A stretch of DNA of 64,000 nt. Source: Trametes villosa. Taxonomy: Eukaryota; Basidiomycota; Agaricomycetes; Polyporales; Polyporaceae. Position numbers and translations under genes: made by a program. Below are positions 23,640 through 35,314 of the stretch, piece by piece (position 1 is the first letter of the stretch; each line of letters opens with the position of its first letter). Under the pieces are notes generated by a model. The model made no database searches. It saw nothing but the letters and a program-made list of their open reading frames with translations, and had not been told where the DNA came from. Location of the stretch: contig PUDQ02000047.1 of NCBI GenBank assembly GCA_002964805.2, positions 372,001 through 436,000 on the forward strand, read 5' to 3'.

Positions 23640-26600
23640 CGAGCTCGACAATCGTTCCGAAGACTTTGCGCGAGCAGCTTCAAGTTGGTGCTGAGCTTCA
23701 AGACCTATTCAATGGTAGAATCCGTCAGTTGCCCTTCATCGAAAGTCGCGAATACACCAACACTCAATAACTTGTCTAGAGGAGCTATCCTGCGGCAGCG
23801 CCGGTGCACACCCGCGGTCCGCTGGGAGGTGCTCTGCAAAGTACATCGTCATCAGGCTCCGTTGCAAGGTGGTAGGCGGGCCGAGGTACATACCCTGCAG
23901 ATGACTCAGCGAGATCCACGGCGGTGTGCGGCCGCTCCTCGAGCTTTGGCGGGCCGCAGCGATCGAACCTCGGCACGGCCGCAAGGACAAGCTCCGTGTC
24001 GAGCGTGCGACATCCGAGGACGTCTGAAACGCCGCGCACGACCCCGGTAGCGTGCATCCGGACCCCAGGGCCCACGCAGCTCAAGGGCGAGAAGGCGGCG
24101 GTCGCCTTAGAGTTACTAGAGGTAGCAGGTACTGTCTCATCGTACACTCTGCATCCCGGCGATCTGCACTTCGTCGGCTTCGACCTGGCCCCGACCTGCC
24201 CTGCGCAAAGGATCAGCGGGCAGAGAGGCTGAACGCGGGGAAGCGCCGCGAGCGGGCATCAGACAACTTCCCTGAAGTTTGCAAGAGGCTGCCGATCATA
24301 TGAGGGGACTCATGAGTAGGAGCTCCGACGTCCGTCCCCCCGGGATGGAAGAGGAGAGCGACGGAAAAGACAGACGGAAGGTAAAGCGAGCCCGGCTAGA
24401 TGACTGGGCGACGGACGACCCTAGCACGGAGGTCGAGCTCTCGATGGAGTTTGGCGGGTCGGGCCTGGCAGTCCTGGTGGGTTCTAGTCGAACGGTTCAG
24501 CGGGCAGCGATATTTCAGATGTTGCGTTCAGTCGGTATTTTACAATTCGGGGTATCAATTCGTCGAGCTCAAGCCGCGGGCGGAGTGGGATGTCAAGAGC
24601 ATTGCCGGCGTGGTGGACGTCGAGGAGCGAGCGGTGAGCGCGTTCGAAGTTGCGCGAAAGCCGCGCATTGGGCGCCTCTGATCACACCGGTTGCCTGATT
24701 TAGCATGTAAAGTTAGATCGTGGATTCAGCGGCCACACGCTCGTCCGACTCTCTCCTCGCCACGCCGCTCGCTCCTGCATCGACACGATGTCTGCGATAT
24801 ACTCCGAGGGTACCATTCTATGCGATTGTGTACGATGGGGTATTATGTATGTATAACAATGCGAGTGGTGAGAATAACTCGACTTCATCCGGATTGCCGT
24901 GCACCGGCTCGCTGGATTGTCCGGCCATGGCAGATCACGGTGGCGGCGGGAGAAGGGTCTGCGGCAGAGAGTGCCGAGAATGGGAGCGGCCATGTCAGTA
25001 CGCGAAGCGCCAAGAGTCTAGTAAAATTAGTTAGCGATGCGCAGTCGGGTCTTAGACAAGATCAGCGAGGGAAGAGAGCAGAATGGGCAGGAAGGCTGGC
25101 CATTGCAGCTGTTTTCCCTGGCTGGTGCTGTCTTCATGTCTGCTGGATGCAGACATTGTAGTGCAATTCATACTCAAGTCCGACATGAGCTACCAAGCGA
25201 GGTGGGATTACAAGCAGACGTGAGCAGGGGGACGGCCGTGGAGGCCGTGAAACACCTCGGGGTGATTTACGAGAAGCTGAGCGCCGGAAAACCGCACTGA
25301 TAGATGAGATATAGTATTACGTTGGATGTACACCAGAGCTCGGGAACGCTTCCCGAGTCTGAAATGCACAGCGCCGCTGGAGTCCGAGTCACCTGTCTGC
25401 GCATACTACACTTTCCCATCCTCCACCATCCTGTCCAAGTCCCTCCGCCCCCACACACCGGCCGCGCCGACGCACAACATAGCGCATACTCCAAGCATGC
25501 GCCATACCTAGCAGCACCTGTAAGAGGTATGTGAGCTGGCGACATTCGCTGCATGCGAGGACGTGCTCACAACTCGAGTTCTCTCTTCCCATCATCACGA
25601 AATGCCGACCTGCTTCTTCTCCAGTGAGCCCTCGGACGGTAGTGCCGGCGAGAGCGGCGTGAGCAGCCACAGCAGCAACGCGGGCGGCGGGAGGTGGTTT
25701 GCTCAAGGGCTCGAAGAGCGGGGCGGAGAGTTCAAAGAGGACCGAAGTCGAGCAGCCTAGACATCTGCAGGTGAGTTATATAGCAAATATCTGCAGAATC
25801 AGCGGACCTGACTTGAAAGCGCTAGCAGGGCGACCGCTGCGGGTGGACTAGGGATCTTGAACGACCTGTAGAAGACGACGGAAGACAGCAAGCTGTCGTG
25901 AGAACAGGCCCTGCAGCACCGGGGGGCAGCGCGCTCGGAAGCGTTCGACGGCGGCGTGCGCGGCGCGGGAGGTCACCAGCGGCCCGGACGGCGAGCGGTC
26001 CGAGAGGACGGTATCGGGGACAGCGTCATAGGAGCTGCGCGAGGTGAGTCCGCACAGTCTTATGAATGGCTGGCGCGACCGACACGTACGCAAACAGAGA
26101 AACGGGCGGGCGCCGGCGGCCAAGACAGCCTGACAAGCAGCGACCTGCGCTACGTATGCGTTCGCACCGCAGGTGTCGGCCGGCGAAGGTGCGCACCAGG
26201 GGCCCAGAGCGCCTGCGGCGATGCTAAGACGTTGAGTTCGCCCCGCAACGGTCAGCAAACTGCGCGAACGCGGGGGAAGAACAGTAAATCAGCTGAAGAC
26301 GAAGGCGATCGCGCATCCAGAGCAGCGAGCAGCATACCGGGCGATTCTGGCAGGTGAGCTCGAGTCTGTGCGCTCGGTGTGTTGCGGAGATACCAAAGGC
26401 CGGGTCGGATGACGCAGGTCGAGGTCGCGGGCGCACACGAGCAGTCGGCCAGCAGCAGAGGGCCTCCGCGGACGTCAGACGTACTGAGCGGCGGGGGACG
26501 AAGGGAGTACGACGGCGGCGGGCGGGCGAAGTGCGCGGCATCGGCGAGATCGACTCGCGTCGGCGAGACGGTGGCGGTGTGGATGCAAGCGAGGCGCGGT

Positions 26601-26740
26601 TGTGGGCGCAGGGCGCCGATTCTGCACTGCGAGTCCTGCTGTTAGTAGAAACACCGCCAGTAGTTGAGCAGGAATCCGAACCGGGAGACGACGCACATGT
26701 CGCCCGTGTCTCACGCTGCTTCCCGTCTGTCCACGCGCCC
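23640..26740 (+). pseudogene. conserved coding-like stretch of unit 1, unknown protein
   Basis: Fragments look like genuine protein and keep their frame in unit 2: LREQLQVGAELQDLFNGRIR then QLPFIESREYT near 23640-23765; MRGLMSRSSDVRPPGMEEES near 24300; ELKPRAEWDVKSIAGVVDVE near 24570; AVEAVKHLGVIYEKLSAGK near 25240; and GEVRGIGEIDSRRRDGGGVD with ALRVLLLVETPPVV near 26525-26660. Perfect CAG|GTGAGT-type donors lie at about 25770, 26043 and 26354. In-frame stops separate some fragments, so I cannot build one continuous CDS. It may be a many-exon gene or a decaying one. The family is unrecognised. A minus-strand alternative ending at 25848 (FSRQLAVFRRLLQVVQDP) is also conserved. Confidence 0.35.
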
Positions 26741-26909
26741 AGCGTCCGTCCTGAGTGCGTACCGTGTCTGCACCGTGTCCGTGCAGTGTCTGTATTTCGT
26801 GCTGGAGTCCCTCGATCTCCGTCTGGCCGTTCGCAGAGCCCGCGTGAAGACGTTCGCGTCCGCCGCCGCCGCGCCGCCCGGACCAGACAACCCCCGGCCC
26901 GCCCGCCTC

Positions 26910-27613
26910 TCACACGCAAAACTCGATCAGCAGGCTAACGTCGTTGCCCCCGCACGCCACGATCGCGCCCTGGTCGTCCGGCGAGTGCATCGCGGAGCCG
27001 CAGTCCGCGCTCGCGCACGTCTGCCCGAACCCGGAGCACGTGCCGAAGTAGCGGAACGAGACCGAGCCGACGTTGAACGCGTGCGGCGGGATGAGGCTGA
27101 TGTCCGCGAGCGACGTCGGGTTCGCGAGGTTCAGCTCGACCGTCGCGCAGTTCTCCCCGTTGAAGCCGCATTGGCCTGTGCGCGGCGGGCGTGTTAGCGT
27201 GAGGAAGGGGAGGGGGGTGTGGGGGGCGCGGACGTACCGGTCTGCAGGTAGCTGTGGAGGAGGCGACGCTCGTCAGTGGCGCGGTGGCGACGAGGAAGGA
27301 GAGGCTCACGCTATGGCGCTGTTAATCGGGCCGTTGCTGACGAAGTCTCCGCCGGTGGAGAGGATCCTGCCGCCTGAGATGAGAGTCGGCTGCGTGTGTC
27401 GTCAGTCAACCATCGAAGTACTCGCACTGGTCTGTTCGCTCACAGTCCCGGTACCGCACCTGCAGAGTGTCTGGCGTGAGCGATGAGACGAATGGCCGCA
27501 CTGTGAATCTCGTACCTGTTCAGGAAGCGGACAAGGTGGCCCTCGGCGGAGACAAGAGTGCCCGCGCTGACGGCGACGGCGACGGAAGCCACGAAGCAGT
27601 TGGAGAAACGCAT
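26910..27613 (-). CDS. glp: secreted glycopeptide (GLP), copy a
   Basis: GLPs are small secreted glycoproteins of wood-decay fungi, described in Phanerochaete chrysosporium as reducing Fe(III) and O2 and so driving hydroxyl-radical formation. Five exons give about 157 residues. The signal peptide MRFSNCFVASVAVAVSAG precedes TLVSAEGHLVRFLNR. A 16-base microexon encodes CGTGT. The third exon encodes PTLISGGRILSTGGDFVSNG plus PINSAIA. A 14-base microexon encodes YLQT. The last exon reads GQCGFNGENCATVELNLANP, DISLIPPHAFNVGSVSFRYF, then Cys-rich sequence ending SLLIEFCV. These match the family pattern CG.GTPTLI...LSTG..F...GP...AIAYLQTG.CGFNG. A CTACATAAG box lies about 75 bases upstream. The stop is at 26910. 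Confidence 0.9.
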
Positions 27614-28825
27614 CGTTGGAAGAGGATTGTAGGAGTCGTTTGCGGTCGCTGGTATTGGTAGGACCTCACTCGAATCCCGGTAGTACTTATGTAGCTCGAG
27701 ACAGTCCTCGTCGTCCGAGCCTGCCCTGGCCGGAGCAGTCCTGGTGACGCTGTCCGCAGTCCGCTCATTCACGGCCCACGCTGCCGTGACAGCGGCTGTC
27801 GTCTACAGCTACACGCGCGGAGCTACATATTGAATGTGCGGCTGGTCATCAGCATGGCGGCAAGGCGGTGCTAAAACCACTCTATCGTACATACCATATT
27901 CATGCAAAACATCGGCATCGACGCGGTAGCCTTGAATTGTGTCTAGCATGGGGCGTCCTCGTCTTGGCTACTCTCATCCTAGCCGTAAGTAGCCATTCTG
28001 TCTCGTCTATGGGCATTTGCTGCGCCATGGCCTCGACAAGCGGCGAGTGTTCGAGTTCTTGTGAGGTCCGGGTCCGGCTGCTTCGCGGGTCGATGGCCCC
28101 TCAGGCCAGCTGCTGTCTGCTGCTCTCTCGTCCGCTGCTCAAGCGGTCGTAACAGACTGAACTGCCGTCCAACGGCACAAGGCTTCGCGGTGATACCTGC
28201 CAAGAGAACGGTCACTGTCAGCATAGCGGCAACGGGGTGCTAGAGCGATGCCGCCCTGCGTACCATCAGCATATGCATACACAGTGTGCGCGCCGACAAC
28301 ACAACCGCAAGTCTATCTCGCACGAGGAGTCGTGTCTGGGCACATCTGCCCAGTAGTCACGCAGCAGGAATCGAAGCATGGATGGTCCGTTTGGCCCATT
28401 TGTGGTAGACGCTCCCCTACGAGTCGACGTTGTCCAGCGCGTTATATCGCCGACTGGGGACAAGTATCCTTTTTCCAGGGATACACCGATCTCGAAAGGT
28501 GCTGGGATATCGACGCCAGCTTCGCTACTAATTGCAGTGCTAGAGCGTAGTACGTACGGCATGCAATACTGCTGAGGCTACGCGGGTTCGCGCTTCAGGT
28601 TGGAGACAGCTTGCGCCTAATTCCGATTGTTCATCCTTTTTCCAGAGCTCCTTGCCGCGAGTTTGCCAGATGGTACGACGAAATGCCGAAGCTGCGCTCT
28701 ACTGCAGGGCTGGAGCCTGGCAGAGGGAGAGACAGAACGAAAGCTGACGCGTCGACGCCGTCGCGCTGAGTAACACGCGCTCACGTGCGCTAGCGATACT
28801 CGTGACCCGCGGTCAAGATCGCGAT
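27614..28825. other. tail of unit 1: GLP promoter and spacer
   Basis: The first 200 bases hold the GLP-a upstream region, including the TATA-like box at 27686-27694. The rest has no supported gene. It is recognisably related to 39192-40150 but more diverged than other parts of the unit. From about 28740 it matches the sequence just upstream of FAD synthase copy c (GCTGACGCGTCG...GAGTAACACGCGCTCACG). Confidence 0.6.
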
Positions 28826-29120
28826 TCCACTGGAGTTGTCCTTCGCGCCTCTTCTCCTCAGCCTTCGACCACCGCTGCCGACGCAACCTTTGCCAGCCTA
28901 CAGGACGGCCGCGATAGCTTCCTATCTTCCTGCACGCGCTGCTGCACTGGGAATCAACACGCTGTATCGTGGGTGGGCCAGACTCTTGCGGTCCGCAGCC
29001 CTGATACCGGAGCGACGAGGACTATTAAGCTCGGGGTTCTCACACCTTCGCACTGACGTCGACCTCCGCCCACAACGTGCGTCCATTTCTACCCGCACCA
29101 ATCACGCCCGCCACGACACC

Positions 29121-30297
29121 ATGCGCAAGGCAGACTACGCCGCGATCGCCCATGAGGTCTACACATTCGCCCAGTCCGAGGAGGATCAGCTCGCCGCACC
29201 GGTTAGGGAGGCGTTGCAGGTCATAGACGAGGCGCTCGACACATGGGGGTACGTTTGTACACCGGCATGCTACTGTGCACACGCTGATTCGCTCCACAGG
29301 CAGGATAACGTCTCGCTCAGCTTCAATGGCGGCAAAGACTGTACGTTCGCCGCGTGCGTATGCAGATCCTCGCTCATCCCACCGCAGGCACTGTGCTTCT
29401 CCACCTTGTCGCTGCTGCGCTCGGACGCCGATCCTCACTCGAAGCGCCCTCGAAGCCTCTTGTTGCTGTCTACATCCCCGTCCCCTCTCCCTTCCCCGAG
29501 CTCGAAGCGTTCATCGAGGATGCGGCTCGAGCCTACGACCTCGATCTCTTCCACTGTCCGCTCCAGCCCGGACCCAGCTTCCCCGTAGAGACCGTCGCGA
29601 CACCCGGGTCCGCCAATGCACCAATCCCGAAGAACGTCAAGGGCGGCGAGGGCATGCGCAAGGCGCTCGAGACGTACAAGGCGCGCTTCCCGCACATCGA
29701 GGCCATCCTCATCGGCACGCGGCGCGGCGACCCGCACGGAGGTGCGCCCTCTCCCCCTCCGCCCCGTTCATCGACAGGCTGACTGCTGACCGCCGGCCAA
29801 CAGCGAAGCTGGGCTTCCGCAACCCGACAGACGCCGGCTGGCCGCAGTTCGTGCGCGTGAACCCGATCATCAACTGGGCGTACGCGGACGTGTGGGCGTA
29901 CCTCCGCCGCTTCGCCGTGCCGTACTGCAGCCTCTACGACGCCGGCTACACCTCGCTCGGCTCGACGTACAACACCTTTCCCAACCCCGCCCTCCGCCTC
30001 CCGCATGCGAACGGACACGCGCCCGTGGCCGCCCGGCACATCGAGCCCCTCCCGGACACGTTCACGCTCCTGCATGGGGACCCGGGCGCGATCTGCGTCG
30101 GGGAGGCGCTTCCAGGCGGGCCGCTCCCGCACCGGTCGCTCCTCACACACCTCACGGGCGCGGCAGGCCAGATGTGCGAGGCTGACGTCGTGGCGGCGGA
30201 GGCGGAGGCAGGGCGGCGGAGGCGGGTGCCGCACAGTGCTTCGGGCAGGCGGGGACCAAAGGGGCGGACGGTGGGCAAGGTGCGCGTGGGTTGTTGA
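29121..30297 (+). CDS. FAD1: FAD synthase, copy b, mosaic and C-terminally altered
   Basis: Same exon layout as copy a, with [17 protein letters not shown] and YTSLGS intact. From 28826 to about 29921 it reads as identical to copy a. From the codon after FAVP onward (CCG TAC TGC AGC CTC TAC) it instead follows copy c, including the shorter ALRLPHANGHAPVAARHIEP loop. After GQMCE the sequence departs from both, the conserved YRPAYEL segment is gone, and a short unrelated tail ends at 30297. It therefore lacks more of the C-terminus than copy a and may be inactive. The mosaic pattern points to gene conversion or unequal crossing over. Confidence 0.78.
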
Positions 30298-33200
30298 AGT
30301 ACGCGGGGCACACCCGCGGTCGCGCGCCACAGCACGGCGCAAGGTGCGTCCACGTCGAGCTCGCCACGAACAGACCAGCAACACCCCCGAATGCGCAGCG
30401 CCCCTACCTGCGCGTCTCCGAAACCCACTCGCCGTCCGCCGCAGAAACCAGGTAAGTACCATTACTGTACGCTTTCTACGCCGGTACCGATGTGAAGCGC
30501 CAATCGCCAGCCTTCAATCCGTCGCCGCCGTGAGACTCGGCATCCCGAAGCGAACTGTGCCGTAGTCAGTGGGATGGATTCCGCGAGAGCAAGAGGTGCG
30601 TACCGTGCGACCCTCGGGCAAATCCAACGTGGCGCGCTTGGGGCAGGAAGCAGGTAGGCGGTGGCCCGTCGACTATCCGTGGACCGCCTCTGTCGTCCAC
30701 TGTCACTGCCCGACGACGTCAGCGGTGCCCGGGACAAAGACACGGCGACCTACCTGCTCGCCGCCGAGAGGAACAGCGCGGCCGTCGTCAAGAGGTGGAC
30801 GGTGAGCGCGGGAGGACGCCGAATCCGCACTCGAGTGTGCCCGGCGTCATGTGCGTGTCAGGGGAGGTGGGATGAGCGGACGAAACTGACAGCAGTGTGA
30901 TTTATAGGCACGTCCGGCGCGGCATACGGACCTCGCGCACGGCGGCGTCGGCGGGCGGAATGCGCCTCTCCGCTGCCATCGCCGGCGTGCATCATCCGAG
31001 CGCGCTCTCGGCTGCACAAGCGCGAGTGCACACGGACCCACGCCGCGTCAATCGCAAGATCGCATGCGCGCGGCGCCGTGCTCGACCGCGGTCCGAAACG
31101 CGCCCCATTGCGATACGGGGCTGCCGATGCCGTCTACGCCCTCAGGGCTCTCGCTCGGGTACGACGGGCGGAATCCGTCCACACCCGCTGCGTCCCTCGG
31201 CCTGCTCGCGAATACGGCGGGGCAGGAACTCTCGAGACGGGCCGTCGCGCGATAGGTGGGTGTCATCGCGGCGACTCCTGTGAGCTCACTGGGTTGTGTA
31301 TGCGATAGAGACGTCCGGCGGGCACCCGCATGCTCCTACCCTCGTCCTCGGCTTGCCCGGTTTCGTGTCAAGAAACGGGGCGGCATGGCATGTACATGCG
31401 CAGGAGCGAGGGGAATTGCCAATCGGCGGCCTACTCCCGCCTGTCGCCCACGCCGCATTCTTGCGGGTCGCCTCGCCGGGCCGCCTATCGCCCCGCACAC
31501 CAAACAAGGCGACGTCGCGTTCGCTGTTTTGGGTGCGAGGCGGCGGGGCGGTGATTCCGCGATGTGGCACGCGAACGCGAGCGGGGCCGCGTCTGTCGTC
31601 GGCAGGCGTGTTTCCCCTCCCGCCGCCGCCCTTCCCGTGTGCCCTCGTGCAGTCCGATGCGCTCCCGGACTGCTGCACGAGTGGCTCGTGAATCCACAGC
31701 TACGCGCCAGGGCGAGCCGTCAGGCAGCAGGTGAGTGCTCCCTGCAATTCCTCCTACAAGCACACCGGCTAGCGTCGGGCTCGTTAGATGGAGCCACGGC
31801 TCCCGGAGATGCGCCCACACGACATGGCGCTGCGTGGGCCGGGGTGAGGCTCGCGTGCGCATGCGCGTGCACATCGCGGCGATGCCAACGTGCTGCCGTT
31901 CGCGAGCCGCGGCTGTCGACACGCCAGCTCGGCCCCTGCTCCGAGTCGTTCTGGGCAGTCGGAGTGCTTGAGCCCGACGGCCGCTGTCTTCCTCGAGAAG
32001 GTCGATCGCCGCCACCCAGTGTGTATGTACGTATCGTTAGCTCTAATACCATATATTTTGTTGCGTTCACTTGCGCGTGTGTACCAAGAATGCCCGGGCC
32101 GCGTGTCTGAACGCACGGACGGGCTGTGCCACATGTACCCCACGACGAGTCAGGGCGCGGAGCAGGGGGCGTCGGGTGTCGGCGCGACAGCGGAAGCGTC
32201 GGAACAAACGGTCAGGGCTGGAACTTGCAAGCTCGTCCATCGCCACGGACATGCCAGGCGCGTTCGCCGACGAACACAACCGTGTTTCAGCACACACGCG
32301 GCCCGTATCTGGCGGTGCGAGGGCCTGCGGCATCAGTCCTTTACGCAGCCGTTCGGGTTCGCACTCCGGAGGCGCGGAGACCGCCACAGCGGACGAACGT
32401 GAGTGGCGGCAAGCTCGTGCAAGAAACGTACACATCGGCTAACCTGCCGTGCTAGTCTCAATGCACACGGTCGTGCGCACGGGCGGAAAACCTCGGCGGG
32501 CTCTCATGACTGCAGACGATCTGACTATCCGACAGCAGGATTCTGCCCGAATCGCCGTATAGCTGATCTTTCACGGACATCGACCCCTGGTTTCGGAGGA
32601 ACAGGAGAAGGTGTCGGGCAACAGGTGTGCGCTCTTCCGCAATCCTTCTCATGCTCTGATTGTCGCATTCTCGAGAAGGTCCGTTCTTTCGAATGGGGAA
32701 TGATCTGCGTGCGCACGCGTTGTACCCCGCGCGATTGGTCTCGTCGTGTGAGTGTTCTCGGGACCCCGCAGTCGGCTGGCTCGACGGGCTTCTGTCTCCC
32801 CCCATGGTGCGTGCTTGCCGCCGCCTACGATGTATCTCGTAAATCGTCCCGGACAACCACTCAGGTGCCGCGGTTTCCGAACATGTGGTGTGTCCTTTGC
32901 ACGTAGCTCTTCGTCCTGCAAATCAGAGTGAGCTTGCGCCCGCCGCGATGCGAAGTTGCGCCCCGCGCGTGCCATACGCCTCCGCCACTCGTCCGTCTGG
33001 CCGCCCACTCCCAAGGGCCGGGGAAAGGTACACGAAACAGCCGCTCGCCGTGCGCCGCTCGCCATCGGCTCGTCGCGGCTCGAATAATTGTGAGTCTTGC
33101 GCGTCCGTTGAGAAAATGCTGATGCGTCGCATGCTAGATGTGTCCCGCCAATCACCCATCGAGAACGGCGGCACGGACGACTCATGCACCGCCATTCCCC

Positions 33201-35314
33201 CGCTCGCGCCGTGGGCACACTGTTTTCTGGCAGTAGTCCGCCAGCAGTACGGGAGCAGCTCAGCAAGCCACATCCAGTTGTGTATGTACATCGCCCTTCT
33301 GCACGTTCGGGCCCTGTGTACTCGTATGCCCGTGCCCCGACTCCTAAAATAGTATATTTGACCACATTCGCCCTACTGAGCAAGAGCACCGATGCTCTAA
33401 ACGTGAATGAACGGGTGCCGCCGCCGGTGCCTGTGATGGCAAGCTAATTAGCATATCTCCCGGGCCCGAGCAGGCGTCGGCGTGACGGAGGCCGGTGTAT
33501 AGTACGCACCCTCGCGACAAGGAAGCCCGAAGCCAATATCATGGAGAACTCGGAGTACGGACGGCCGGTACGTGCGGGGAAGTTTCAGTTTACGTGCGAG
33601 CCGCCTCGAAGGCAGGCGAGGACCCACACCCGCTGTGGCCCTGTTTGGTGCAAGACGGTTGGCCGCGTGTGTTTTCGCGTGCGGGAGTCGATATGATTCT
33701 CCCGACAGACGGACGTGAATTCCCGAGTTGTTCTACTTCAGGGCACACCCAGACCGGTCTCCGGGTTGGCACTGTGCGTTTACGCAGCCCCACCACGCTG
33801 ATTTCCCTGCGAGAGGTCTTGCACAAGGGTGAACCAGGCCGGTCCAGGCGGGCGGACGTCGATGAAGGCCCTGGTGCGCGCAGTCGGCCGTTCCCTTTTA
33901 GTTCATGTTCCTCGACATCGCGAGTTCATATATTAGTAGTCACGCGAACTGTAAGACCGCGAGAACCACGGCACCGTACGCACACGGCGCTCCGCATTGG
34001 TGCCCGAACACGGTCTGGGCTGACTCGCCCCTTCCGACGCTGCAAGGCCCCCCGAGTGCTTCGCCGTTAGCTCCAGATGTGAACACAGAGTCGGGATATG
34101 GGCGCACCTACACGCTGTGTCGTTTCGGATGAGGACTCCTGCGCCGTGACGGCGTCGAATCCCGGCCGCGCATGCATTTCGCAGGCGGAATCCCGCCCAT
34201 GACCGCTTCAAGCCGGCGGCTGCACAAGGTCGCCCCTCGAGGTAACCAATAGAATTACATTGGCCGCCGCCTCGCGAGAGATGTCGATGAAACCCTGACC
34301 TACCAGGGTCTAACAGCCGACAATATAATCATTCAAGCCTGCCCGAAGTAGTGAGATATTGTATGAGAAACGGAGCTGTCTGGGCGGTTCAGAGTACGTA
34401 CCAGGTGTGCGAGAGTCTGTCCGCATCCTAAAGGGCTGACCATTCTTCGTCTGGAATGCCAGGGGAGGCGGTGGACTCTGTCATGCTCGGTACTAACGCC
34501 CCAGAGACTGATTGCGGACGTACCATGGCGGCATTGAGTGCAGCGGGATCGCGGTTGGGAGCCGGCCCGCGTGGCTGAGAAACATCAACGATCCACGGGG
34601 CACTAGACACGTGCGGAGAAGCACGGCGCTCGAGCTGTTCGCTTGAAGAGTGCGGTGGTGCGGGAACCAATTGGCACGGCCGCGGGCGTATCCGGCCCGT
34701 GGCAGAGTTGTACGGCGCGTTCGGGTCAACTTTACTAGTATGACCTAACAGCGACGCGACTGGCGGCGGACTTTGAGCTCGCGGGATGAGTACAGCTGAG
34801 TACATACGTTAGCCTGAGAGCCTCCCAGGCGAATAGGGAGTACTACACGACATACCCCGATAGTCAGTAACATTAACCGCTTGCCACGCGAGTCGCCTGG
34901 CTTTGCATGTCCATTCGTGAGGGCTCTGGTGCGGAGGAAGTGAGCGACGTCAAATGAGACAGGCAATAAGCGCGTAGACACAAGCTTGGAACTCACTATT
35001 TTGGGGCGGCGGAAAATGTTGGAACACGACGATCGTGGCCGCGCTGCATGAGGTTGGACCGCTACACGATGGCGTAGCACACGGGCCGAAGGCCGATACA
35101 CGGCGCGGCCTGCATAGCCTGGAATGGCGTCAGTTCGAGCCAAGATCGTCTGGCGGCCGCGCACTTGCCTCTCGCACTCACGCACTCTCGCACACTCCTA
35201 TACACACCCCGGCTGGACAGTTCCTGCCGTTTCCCTCGCCCCTCCGTGTGCATCCGAGTCGTGAGATGTCGACGGTCGTTCGGCCCAGCCTTTGTTGACG
35301 CACCTCCCGTACGA
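30298..35314. other. gene-poor part of unit 2
   Basis: Counterpart of 18830-23639, with many substitutions and small indels. No gene is supported. Open frames shared with unit 1 (such as 31296-31691 and 32071-32442) show no recognisable domain. Confidence 0.55.

Larger units (their letters stand above)
17175..28825. repeat. segmental duplication, unit 1
   Basis: This unit starts at the first base shared with unit 2 and contains FAD synthase copy a, a long gene-poor part, a coding-like conserved part and GLP copy a. Corresponding positions in unit 2 lie 11651 bases further on at the start and about 11665 further at 24 kb. Two stretches, 17175-18270 and 23904-25104, read as identical to unit 2. 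The rest differs by scattered substitutions and indels, most strongly in the tail after 27770. Confidence 0.93.

Noticed and set aside
25848..26258. Minus-strand frame ending FSRQLAVFRRLLQVVQDP as a gene
   Set aside because: It is conserved in both units, but the plus strand has better splice donors and protein-like fragments over the same bases. The choice could not be settled.
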